Assembly (NCBI GenBank): GCA_904419035.1
Contig: CAJFQL010000004.1
Coordinates: 24,338-88,337 of the forward strand
Direction of reading: 5' to 3'
Length of the DNA stretch: 64,000 nucleotides
DNA from: Heritagella caecorum
Lineage (GTDB): Bacteria > Bacillota > Clostridia > Oscillospirales > Acutalibacteraceae
Under the pieces are notes generated by a model that was given only the letters and a program-made list of their open reading frames with translations, searched no databases and was not told the origin of the DNA. Made by a program: the position numbers and the translations under genes. This document shows, piece by piece, positions 50,727 to 57,319 of the stretch (position 1 is the first letter of the stretch; each line of letters begins with the position of its first letter).

Positions 50727-52861
50727 GACCTTTTGCAAAAACCGCCGTTTTCCCACCACACTTCGGTTTCCTCCGGCTTTTGGCCCATTAAGGCCGTGCT
50801 GCGGGCGTCGGGCTGCGACAGCCCCAGATACAGCGTATACCGGTGGCCGGCCATCACGCGGCCGCCCTGCTCATTGACGGACAAAAACCGCTCTTTGGGA
50901 ATCGCAAGCGACACGTCCTTCCCTTCGCCGGGCGCGAGCACCACATGGGTAATGCCGCACAGGCTGGCGTTGGGCGTAGCATAGGGGGAATCGTGGTCTT
51001 TTACATAGCTTTCGAGCACCACGTCTTCGGTAAAGGCCCCTTCGTTTTGCACGTGCATCGTAAGGCGCACGCCGCCGCTTTCCGGTTCGGCCTGCAAATT
51101 TTCACAGGTATAGCGGCCGTACGTCAGCCCATATCCAAACGGGTACAGCGCCGGCACCTGCATATACCGGTAGGTGCGGCCCTTCATGCTGTAATCGGTA
51201 AAGTCCGGCAGATCCTGTTCCCCGCGGTAGAACGTAACCGGCAGCCGGCCGCCGGGGCAACTCCTGCCAAACAGCACGTTGGCCGCCGCCAGGCCGCCCA
51301 GCGCGCCGGGGTACCACACATTCAAAATCGCGCGGCAGCGTTCTTCTTCCCCGCCAAAGGTTACGGCACTGCCGGTGCCCAGCACCAGCACCACGGGTTT
51401 TCCGGTATCCAGCACCGCTTTGAGCAGTTCCTGCTGGTGGCCGGGCAGCTTCAAATCGCCCTTATCCCCGGCGCCATAGGGGTTGCTGGTGCAGCCTTCT
51501 TCCCCTTCATAGTCGCCGTCCAGCCCCAGGCACAGCAGCACCACATCGGCCTGGCGGGCGGTGAACACCGCTTCGGCCAGCCGGTCGTTGGAGCGGGCCA
51601 ATCCTTCTTCTACGGAATCCTTATACAGGTGGCACCCTTCGGAATAGTACACCCGCACGTTGTCCCCCAGCACCGCCTGGACCCCTTCCAGCACGGTGTA
51701 GCTGCGAGAGGCCGTCCCGTTATAGTTCCCGCGCAGCATAATGCGGCTGTCGGCATTGGGGCCGATCACCGCCACCGACGAAAGCGCCGCGGGGTCAAGC
51801 GGCAAAATGCCGTCGTTTTTCAGCAGCACCATGGATTTTTCGGCGGCTTTCAGCGCGATTTTATGGTGTTCGGGGGTATCGTTTTCCGTGTAGGGGATGG
51901 CATCGTATTCGCAGTCGTCGGCCATCATGCCCAGCCGGATGCGGGTGGCCATCAGGTTTTCGCAGGCGCGGTCGATATCGCTTTCGTCCAGCAGCCCTTC
52001 CTGCACCGCCGCTAACGCTTGCAGGAACACCGACCCACAGTTGAGGTCGCAGCCGTTGTGAATGGCCATGGCCGCGGATTCCACCGCGTTGGCGGTGACT
52101 TTGTGGTGTTCGTGGAAATCAGCAATGGCCCAGCAGTCGCTGGTCACGTGGCCCTGGAAGCCCCATTTTTTGCGCAAAATATCGGTGAGCAGCGTGTGGC
52201 TGCCGCAGCAGGGTTCGCCGTTGGTGCGGTTATACGCACCCATGATGCTTTCCACATCGGCTTCTTTGACGCAGGCTTCAAACGCGGGCAGATAGGTTTC
52301 CCACAGATCTTTTTGGCTGACTTTGGCGTCGAATTCATGGCGTAAACCTTCCGGGCCGCTGTGCACCGCAAAGTGTTTGGCGCAGGCCGCCAGTTTTAAG
52401 TACTTGCCGTCCCCCTGCAAGCCACGGATGAACGCCACCCCCATGCGGGCCGTCAGGAACGGGTCTTCGCCGTAGGTTTCGTGGCCGCGGCCCCAGCGCG
52501 GGTCGCGGAAAATGTTCACGTTGGGCGACCAGAAGGTAAGCCCTTTGTAGATATCCCGGTCACCCTGGGCGGCATAGGCGTTGTGCTTGGCCCGGCCTTC
52601 GGTGGCGATGACTTCGGCGACCTTTTGCAGGTACGTTTCATCGAACATGGCGGCTAACGCAATAGCCTGGGGAAAAACCGTGGCCGTACCGGCCCGGGCC
52701 ACTCCGTGCAGCGCTTCGTTCCACCAGTTGTATTCCGGAATGCCCAGCCGCTCGATGGCGGGGGCTTTGTATGTCATTTGGAAGACCTTTTCTTCCAGGG
52801 TCATTTGGGCGACCAGTTCTTTCGCTTTGGCGTGGGCCTGCTTATGCGTCATTTGTACCAT
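50723..52861 (-). CDS. GH3 beta-xylosidase/alpha-arabinofuranosidase-type
   Basis: 712 residues. NWWNEALHGVARAGTATVFPQAIALAA near 45-71 and DPRWGRGHETYGEDP near 120-134 are characteristic of the xylosidase branch of GH3; the nucleophile is Asp242 in VTSDCWAI. The sandwich domain and a C-terminal fibronectin-like domain (YPFGYGLTYGRY on) follow. No signal peptide. With xylB next to it, cleavage of imported xylo-oligosaccharides is the natural reading. ATG 52861 has GGGAGGAG about 10 nt upstream. Confidence 0.94.
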   Translation of the reverse strand: MVQMTHKQAHAKAKELVAQMTLEEKVFQMTYKAPAIERLGIPEYNWWNEALHGVARAGTATVFPQAIALAAMFDETYLQKVAEVIATEGRAKHNAYAAQGDRDIYKGLTFWSPNVNIFRDPRWGRGHETYGEDPFLTARMGVAFIRGLQGDGKYLKLAACAKHFAVHSGPEGLRHEFDAKVSQKDLWETYLPAFEACVKEADVESIMGAYNRTNGEPCCGSHTLLTDILRKKWGFQGHVTSDCWAIADFHEHHKVTANAVESAAMAIHNGCDLNCGSVFLQALAAVQEGLLDESDIDRACENLMATRIRLGMMADDCEYDAIPYTENDTPEHHKIALKAAEKSMVLLKNDGILPLDPAALSSVAVIGPNADSRIMLRGNYNGTASRSYTVLEGVQAVLGDNVRVYYSEGCHLYKDSVEEGLARSNDRLAEAVFTARQADVVLLCLGLDGDYEGEEGCTSNPYGAGDKGDLKLPGHQQELLKAVLDTGKPVVLVLGTGSAVTFGGEEERCRAILNVWYPGALGGLAAANVLFGRSCPGGRLPVTFYRGEQDLPDFTDYSMKGRTYRYMQVPALYPFGYGLTYGRYTCENLQAEPESGGVRLTMHVQNEGAFTEDVVLESYVKDHDSPYATPNASLCGITHVVLAPGEGKDVSLAIPKERFLSVNEQGGRVMAGHRYTLYLGLSQPDARSTALMGQKPEETEVWWENGGFCKRS

Positions 52862-52953
52862 ATGTCTGTATCTCCTCCCGATGAACCGGTAGAGCGGCAG
52901 CGAATAGCCAGCCGGCTGTCCCCGGTTCCAGTCAACATGTCCGTACGGCTTCT

Positions 52954-52959
52954 ATTATA
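52954..52959 (-). promoter_or_regulatory. Extended -10 promoter of the xylose cluster
   Basis: TGG-TATAAT on the minus strand without a clear -35 box. Confidence 0.5.
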
Positions 52960-53245
52960 CCATACCGCTACGAAAAATCCATACTTTTCCGTCACGTTTT
53001 CCATCTTTCTTTATAAACCTGCATACTGCATGCTTTTTGCGGCATAACTGTTTTCCTCCCATCCGATTTGGGAAGCGGATGAAAAACCCAGATCGCATTA
53101 AAAAACAGGATTGGTTACGCAACCGGCCTATGCAGCCGGGGCAAAACCTTGGCGCCTGCGCCAGTATTACGCGCCCCTCAGGTGTTCCCGCTGGCATTTC
53201 CCGTTGGCGGTTCCCGTTTGTACGCACCTGATCCTACCTTTCACC
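52960..53245. other. Noncoding spacer with short repeats
   Basis: Lies between the xylose-cluster promoter and the terminator of the unusual transcript. On the minus strand it holds three imperfect CGGGAA-containing repeats (about 53184-53218), a TGGCGC-AG-GCGCCA hairpin (53150-53163), and a 90-codon GTG frame (52955-53227) with a plausible AGGTAGG site but no recognisable family and a stop inside the -10 box. I regard the frame as unproven. Confidence 0.4.
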
Positions 53246-53290
53246 AAAAAAACAAAAAAAGAAGAGCTTCCCCCCTCGGAGAAGCTCTTC
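53246..53290 (-). terminator. Strong intrinsic terminator of the 1.87-kb transcript
   Basis: Minus-strand perfect stem GAAGAGCTTC / GAAGCTCTTC with a 10-nt loop, then TTTTTTTG and a second T-run. Confidence 0.95.
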
Positions 53291-53391
53291 GGTCAAGACC
53301 TTTCGGCCTATTTGCTACGTGTTCTTTGGACTCACCCTTTCTCGAAAGGAACGATGCCTTTCGAAAACTTGATTCCGTTTGATGTGATGCA

Positions 53392-53400
53392 CTAGTACAT
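53392..53400 (-). other. Minigene Met-Tyr-stop
   Basis: ATG-TAC-TAG, 1 nt after the cassette GGAGGTTTACTCC. One of several start-stop units in the transcript; shown separately because its reading is unambiguous and no longer ORF shares its frame. Confidence 0.35.
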
Positions 53401-53646
53401 CGGAGTAAACCTCCACGAATGAAGAATCAAGGATTGGTGCTGAAAGAAAATCAGAATTTTGGACTCACCCTTTCGCAAACACGGAAAACGGTTACCCAAA
53501 TTTTCTGTGGCTTACCCTAAATCATCGGACTATCCTCCAAAAGAATCGGGGTTTGCAAGCGATCTATCAACATCGATACGAATGAACCATTTAACATGGA
53601 TCGGGTCGGCGAAAAGAAACTAGAACTTTGGACTCACCCTTTCGAT

Positions 53647-53691
53647 TTAATCGGAACGTCTACCAAATCTTCTATATTTGACCCAAATCAT
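53647..53691 (-). CDS. Possible 14-residue basic peptide MIWVKYRRFGRRSD
   Basis: Begins at a cassette with an ideal site (GGAGG, 8 nt to ATG) and is the only cassette of the 3' group that continues past codon 4. Strongly basic (five Arg, one Lys, one Asp). No family known. Confidence 0.3.
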   Translation of the reverse strand: MIWVKYRRFGRRSD

Positions 53692-53995
53692 TGGACTATC
53701 CTCCAAAAAACCGGGTGGAAATTTTTTCTTTCGCCTTTTCCGAAATGAGAACCTTGTCTGCCTTTTTCATCAGGAACCGGAAGGAAATATTTTTCTGTCT
53801 GTCATTCTGAAACCTGTTAGCGAACAGGGAACGGAACGTGGGAACAAAACCAAACGGCTTTTTCACCTAGACGGTCATATTCATGATGCAGAAGCACCAA
53901 ACACCGGATGTTTCCGGCCTCCTGCCCTTTTGAAATCATGGTCAGACAGGTGATGAAAAATCAAAGATGATTTTCATCCTTCCATTCGGAAGCTA

Positions 53996-54007
53996 TTAGT
54001 TGTACAT
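53996..54007 (-). other. Minigene Met-Tyr-Asn-stop
   Basis: ATG-TAC-AAC-TAA following GGAGGATAGTCC-C. The TAG inside the cassette also ends a 15-codon upstream frame, so a terminating ribosome would be placed right at this ATG. Confidence 0.35.
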
Positions 54008-54119
54008 GGGACTATCCTCCTACCGAGATTTCTTTTTGCATTCTGAAGAAACGAATCATGGTGATCATCCTTTCATAATCATGATGAAAAGTGAAAACCT
54101 GGGTTTCTGCGGAATTAAC

Positions 54120-54128
54120 TCAGTACAT
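54120..54128 (-). other. Minigene Met-Tyr-stop
   Basis: ATG-TAC-TGA following TTGGAGGATATGTCCA; the stem TTGGA/TCCAA would place GGATATG in a loop. Confidence 0.35.
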
Positions 54129-54180
54129 TGGACATATCCTCCAACGAATGATTTTTAAGTAAGTGGGATGGATTACACAT

Positions 54181-54840
54181 TCATGAGGAAAGCTTCAGGA
54201 AATGATCCGCTTTCTTTTTCGTTTCTTTTCCTTCCCGTTCCCCTTTTACCTTCTTTACGATAAAAGCAGACCGAAAAAGGGAAATCATCAAACTTTGATA
54301 CGAATCAACCGGGAAATCTCTTTCCCTTCTTCCTTTTTATCGAAGCTCTTTTTATCTCAGAACATCGGATTTTCCTCCGGCTTTTCTTGCCAAGCCAAAA
54401 TCATGTTTGTTCGAGCTATATTACGAATGTTGTGATTCATCAGATTGTGTCATGATTCAGACAGCTTTGCGATATGTACCGAAACGGTCTTTAAACTTTT
54501 CCGGTTTTTCCTTTCGGCTTTGCCCATTGTGTTTAAAGCCGATCAGCTTTTCTCCTCAGCCATTCCAGTTTCTTTGAAATTTTCTTCGCTGTTACTCCGG
54601 TTTTTTCGAAAGTTCTTTACGCTTTCGATCTCCTTTCATGTTGAACGAAGAGATTTTTTCAGAAGTGGAATTTTCCTTTTCGACGAACCCCTCGGCTCCT
54701 CTTTATCAGGAATATCTGTTTCATGTTTGAGCCTTTTGTCTTTTCAAAATTTGCACTTGCTCGTTTCGAAAATTCCTTTTGCTCGATTTTTCTTTATTCA
54801 ATTGTGATGGATGATCGGTGGATCGGAAGGAACCTTTCAT
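54181..54840 (-). other. Chain of overlapping short basic ORFs
   Basis: In transcription order: 39 codons (54721-54840), 21 (54659-54724), 15 (54592-54639), 6 (54543-54563), 25 (54450-54527), 10 (54421-54453), 15 (54357-54404) and 35 (54181-54288). Three junctions are ATGA overlaps (stop of one, start of the next: 54721-54724, 54450-54453, 54181-54184). Predicted peptides are rich in Lys and Arg. Individual Shine-Dalgarno sites are poor, so expression would require coupling. Coding status is doubtful, and the ATGA overlaps partly reflect the frequent motif CATGA. Confidence 0.25.
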
Positions 54841-54874
54841 CCAAAAGAGATGTACTCTTTATCTTCCTATTATT

Positions 54875-54931
54875 TTAATTGGCGGCCCGATCTGCCGCCA
54901 TATGCTGCTGTTCTACGTTAAGCTGTGCCAT
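54875..54931 (-). CDS. Possible leader peptide MAQLNVEQQHMAADRAAN
   Basis: First good start in the 1.87-kb transcript: AAAGGGG lies 9 nt before ATG 54931, within a cassette-like GGGTGGGTCC-G-ATG. 18 residues, Ala/Gln-rich. A GC-rich GGCGGCAGATCGGGCCGCC hairpin covers its 3' half, which could couple translation with folding. No family recognised. Confidence 0.4.
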   Translation of the reverse strand: MAQLNVEQQHMAADRAAN

Positions 54932-55130
54932 CGGACCCACCCCTTTCATTTTTAAGAATGTTGGAACTTTTCTGATCCTGCCCTTGCAGAACCCGCTCCC
55001 CTGCCGGAATACTTCTTCCACTTTCCTTTTCAGCTTTCTGTGAGAACAGAAGGCACAAACCGCTTACTTCGGATTCCGGCTCTTTGTTGAGCTTTTCTTT
55101 TCCTTTGAGTTCTTTCTTAACTCTGGCTAT

Positions 55131-55159
55131 ATTATACCCTGGGTCTTTTAGAATGTCAA
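55131..55159 (-). promoter_or_regulatory. Perfect consensus promoter of the unusual transcript
   Basis: TTGACA (55154-55159), 17-bp spacer, TATAAT (55131-55136): both boxes match fully. Predicted start near 55124. It is the strongest promoter in the window and divergent from the DUF1292 promoter. Confidence 0.93.
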
Positions 55160-55241
55160 GCGGTTTTTCAAAAAAATTTCTATTTTTTTTGCATAGTTTG
55201 TATTTTTTTTGGCAAATAAACAAATGCACCCCAACAGAGTC

Positions 55242-55271
55242 TTGACTTTACCCCCTGTCCTTTGATACAAT
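55242..55271 (+). promoter_or_regulatory. Promoter of the DUF1292 gene
   Basis: TTGACT (55242-55247), 18-bp spacer, TACAAT (55266-55271). Confidence 0.8.
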
Positions 55272-55277
55272 GGGGGT

Positions 55278-55335
55278 GCTCAAGGGAAGGATGAGCTTCT
55301 TCCCCCTATTTTTGGATAGGACTCGAATCCCTATC
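55278..55335 (+). promoter_or_regulatory. Structured leader of the DUF1292 gene with alternative hairpins
   Basis: GCTCA/TGAGC (55278-55296), then CCTAT-(6)-ATAGG (55305-55320) which competes with GATAGG-(9)-CCTATC (55315-55335). The two later helices share the GATAGG strand and are mutually exclusive. No terminator follows. A binding protein or ligand is not known. Confidence 0.4.
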
Positions 55336-55366
55336 ACCCTATAGTTTTAGAAAGGAGGCTGGCTTT

Positions 55367-55678
55367 ATGGATCAAGACTTTTCGGCCGATCTGATCAGCC
55401 TGCTCGACGAAGACGGAAAGGAATGGAAGTTCGAAATTCTGGACGAAATCGATAACGACGACGGTGTGTTTTACGCACTGCTGCCGGCATTCGATGATCC
55501 GCAGGATGCTCTGGAAACGGACGGTTCCTACTATATTTTCGAATTGATCGAAGAAGATGGCGAAGAACAGCTGGCGGAAGTAGAAGACGAAGACCTGCTC
55601 AACAAGCTGTCGGAAATTTTCGAAAGCCATTTCGAAGAAATGTACGAAGACGATGAAGAAAGTGAGGAAGAAGAGTAA
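55367..55678 (+). CDS. yrzB: DUF1292 (YrzB-like) acidic protein
   Basis: 103 residues, extremely acidic, ending in a Glu/Asp run (DDEESEEEE). The core EILDEIDNDDGVFYALLPAF ... YYIFELIEEDGEEQL is the DUF1292 signature. In many Firmicutes this gene lies beside ruvX; here ruvX is 1.2 kb away on the other strand. Function unknown. AAAGGAGG site about 9 nt upstream. Confidence 0.92.
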   Translation: MDQDFSADLISLLDEDGKEWKFEILDEIDNDDGVFYALLPAFDDPQDALETDGSYYIFELIEEDGEEQLAEVEDEDLLNKLSEIFESHFEEMYEDDEESEEEE

Positions 55679-55697
55679 TCTTTTTCCCCTTCTCGAC

Positions 55698-55893
55698 GGC
55701 CTGCCCGCATCGCGCATTGTTGCTTAAGGTAACCCCTACAAGTTTTAAATCGGGAGCCCGGCTCCGGCAGCAGATTGCAGACCTCCCCGCCTTTGGCGGG
55801 ACGGTGGGAGCGAGAACCTGTTGGGAGGGCACCCACCTGCTGTTTTGTCAGGCAGGTTATTCCAGCAGCATTACGACCGGGCGGGTCTTTTTT
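55698..55893 (+). ncRNA. ssrS: Probable 6S RNA
   Basis: About 195 nt between yrzB and degV folding into one long interrupted rod. The closing helix is GGCCTGCCCG (55698-55707) with CGGGCGGGTC (55878-55887), ten pairs including wobbles, followed by T's. Inner helices are TGTTGCT/AGCAGCA and TAACC/GGTTA. Then a large bubble with a small hairpin CCTGC...GCAGG on its 3' side, and a long apical arm capped by CCCGCC-TTT-GGCGGG. Length, closing stem, bubble and 3'-side hairpin fit Firmicute 6S RNA, which binds sigma-A RNA polymerase. No sequence match was possible, so identity is probable, not certain. Confidence 0.55.
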
Positions 55894-55981
55894 TACCATC
55901 TATGCGCTCCGAATGGCCGCTTCTGGCAGCCGTTCAGGGCGTTTTTCTTTTTGTATGATTTGTTGAAAGGAGCGAATATTG

Positions 55982-56854
55982 ATGTGTAAATTCCGGTTAT
56001 TGACGGATTCGACCGCCGATTTGCCCGCTTCCCTCGTTGAGGAGCTGGACCTGCAGGTCTACCCCATGGCGTTTGTCCTGGAAGAGAAAGCCTACCGCGA
56101 TTACCCCGACGGGCGGGAGCTGGACATCCATGCGTTTTATGAATCCCTGCGCCACGGGAAAATGTCCTCCTCCTCCCAGATCAACCAGCAGCAGATGGTC
56201 GATTGGGTGAGCCCGTTCCTTGAAAACGGGGAAGACGTGCTGTACCTCTCGTTTTCCTCGGGGCTGTCGGGCACGTACCAGTCCGCCCGGCTGGCCCAGG
56301 AAGAGCTGCGGGAACGGTTCCCGGACCGCACGTTTACCGTGGTGGATTCCCTGTGCGCTTCCATGGGCGAAGGGCTGCTGGCGTACTATGCGGCCGCCAT
56401 GCGCCAAAAGGGATGCACGCTGAAGGAAACGGCCGCGTGGCTGGAAGAGAACAAACTAAAGCTGTGCCACTGGTTTACGGTGGACGATCTGCACCACTTA
56501 AAACGCGGCGGGCGGGTGTCGCCGGCCACGGCGGTGGTGGGCACCATGCTGAATATTAAGCCCGTTTTGCACGTAGACGACAATGGGCACCTGATCCCCA
56601 TGGAAAAGGTGCGGGGCCGCCGCCAGTCGCTGGAGGCGCTGGTGCGCCACATGAAAGAAACCGTCGAAAACCCCGAGGAGCAGATGATTTTCATCAGCCA
56701 CGGCGACTGCCCGCAGGACGCCGAGTATGTGGCGGGCCGCATTCGCGAAACCATGACAGTGAGGGACATTCGCATCCACACCATCGGCCCGGTGATCGGC
56801 ACCCATTCCGGCCCCGGCACGGTGGCGCTGTTCTTCCTTGGCAGCCACCGGTAA
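55982..56854 (+). CDS. degV: DegV family fatty-acid-binding protein
   Basis: 290 residues. TDSTADLP at the start, SFSSGLSGTYQSARLA and VDSLCASMGEG, then the C-terminal ... HLKRGGRVSP and IGTHSGPGTVALFFLG: all family hallmarks. DegV/FakB proteins hold fatty acids for the kinase FakA. Start ATG 55982 with AAAGGAG 9 nt upstream. No fakA nearby. Confidence 0.94.
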   Translation: MCKFRLLTDSTADLPASLVEELDLQVYPMAFVLEEKAYRDYPDGRELDIHAFYESLRHGKMSSSSQINQQQMVDWVSPFLENGEDVLYLSFSSGLSGTYQSARLAQEELRERFPDRTFTVVDSLCASMGEGLLAYYAAAMRQKGCTLKETAAWLEENKLKLCHWFTVDDLHHLKRGGRVSPATAVVGTMLNIKPVLHVDDNGHLIPMEKVRGRRQSLEALVRHMKETVENPEEQMIFISHGDCPQDAEYVAGRIRETMTVRDIRIHTIGPVIGTHSGPGTVALFFLGSHR

Positions 56855-56865
56855 AAACTTAGTAA

Positions 56866-56907
56866 AAAACGCTTGGCCCGAAAAAAAGAGCCAAGCGTTT
56901 TCTTTTT
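56866..56907. terminator. Bidirectional terminator between degV and ruvX
   Basis: AAAACGCTTGGC / GCCAAGCGTTTT, 12-bp perfect stem, T's on both strands. Confidence 0.93.
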
Positions 56908-56908
56908 G

Positions 56909-57319
56909 TTACCGGGTGGAATCCAGGTAATTTTGCAAAATGATCACGGCCGCCACGGCGTCTACCGTTTGTTTGCGCTTTTTGCCGCGCACATTGGTTT
57001 CGTTTAAGTACCCGTGGGCCGTCACCGTGGTGCCCCGTTCGTCCTGCATGACCACCGGCAGCCCGGTGCTCTCTTGCAGCATAGCGGCAAAGGCCCGGGC
57101 GTTTTGGGCGCTCTCCCCTTCGCTGCCGTCCATGTTCCGCGGCAAACCCACCACGATTTTTTCGGCGCGCAGTTCTTTGGCGAGGGCCGCCGCTTCGGCC
57201 GCCACTTTTTCATTGGTATACGCCGTGATGACTTTCACCGGGGACGCTAAAATCTCCCGCTTGTCGCACACGGCAATGCCGGTGCGCGCGTGGCCCAAAT
57301 CGACGCCCATAATAATCAT
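56909..57319 (-). CDS. ruvX: RuvX/YqgF pre-16S rRNA nuclease
   Basis: 136 residues, RNase H fold: IIMGVDLGHARTGIAVCD with the first Asp, VVGLPRNMDGSEG and QDERGTTVTA. Trims the 5' end of 16S rRNA in E. coli. Its ATG overlaps the phosphatase stop by 4 nt (57316-57319). Confidence 0.96.
   Translation of the reverse strand: MIIMGVDLGHARTGIAVCDKREILASPVKVITAYTNEKVAAEAAALAKELRAEKIVVGLPRNMDGSEGESAQNARAFAAMLQESTGLPVVMQDERGTTVTAHGYLNETNVRGKKRKQTVDAVAAVIILQNYLDSTR

Larger units (their letters stand above)
53328..53704 (-). repeat. Three tandem two-motif units near the 3' end of the transcript
   Basis: Each unit has a GGAGG(ATAG)TCC-N-ATG cassette and, 48-59 nt after its ATG, the motif AAAGGGTGAGTCC. 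Cassette ATGs are at 53691, 53525 and 53400 (periods 166 and 125 nt); second motifs end at 53643, 53474 and 53341. Sequence outside the motifs has diverged. In the first two copies TTGGA-GGATAG-TCCAA or its wobble form can fold with GGATAG in the loop. Confidence 0.7.
53254..55124 (-). ncRNA. Unusual 1.87-kb transcript: noncoding or minigene RNA
   Basis: Bounded by a perfect-consensus promoter and a strong terminator on the minus strand, AT-rich among GC-rich neighbours, and without an ORF longer than about 40 codons that has both a start and a plausible site. It holds repeated Shine-Dalgarno-like cassettes whose spacer is conserved (GGAGGATAGTCC before N-ATG at 53704, 53539 and 54020, with variants at 54142, 53414 and 54375). 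It also has three copies of AAAGGGTGAGTCC (53328-53341, 53461-53474, 53630-53643) and several hairpins, for example CGAAAGG/CCTTTCG (about 53342-53364) and CCGGA-AACA-TCCGG (near 53910). Several cassette ATGs meet a stop at codon 3 or 4. Possible readings are a large structured RNA, a ribosome/tRNA-titrating minigene RNA, a CsrA-type protein sponge (GGA in small loops), or a peptide operon. Existence of the transcript is well supported; its nature is not. Confidence 0.6.

Noticed and set aside
52955..53227. 90-codon GTG-initiated minus-strand ORF
   Set aside because: No family, stop inside the xylosidase -10 box, and no promoter of its own after the strong terminator; kept only as an unproven frame.
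53300..54150. Repeated GGACTATCCTCC / GGACTCACCC elements as a CRISPR array
   Set aside because: Repeats are only 12-14 nt, unequally spaced (121 to over 300 nt), of two kinds, and no cas genes are present.
54445..54807. 120-codon plus-strand frame in the AT-rich region
   Set aside because: Phe/Leu-rich translation typical of antisense to Lys/Arg-rich AT sequence; no promoter or binding site on that strand.
54918..55229. 103-codon minus-strand frame covering the promoter of the unusual transcript
   Set aside because: Its only ATG lies upstream of the consensus promoter, so the transcript could not use it; the part after the promoter has no good start.
55315..55335. tRNA-like T-arm (GATAGG-ACTCGAATC-CCTATC)
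   Set aside because: No acceptor, D or anticodon arm can be built around it and it lies within an mRNA leader.
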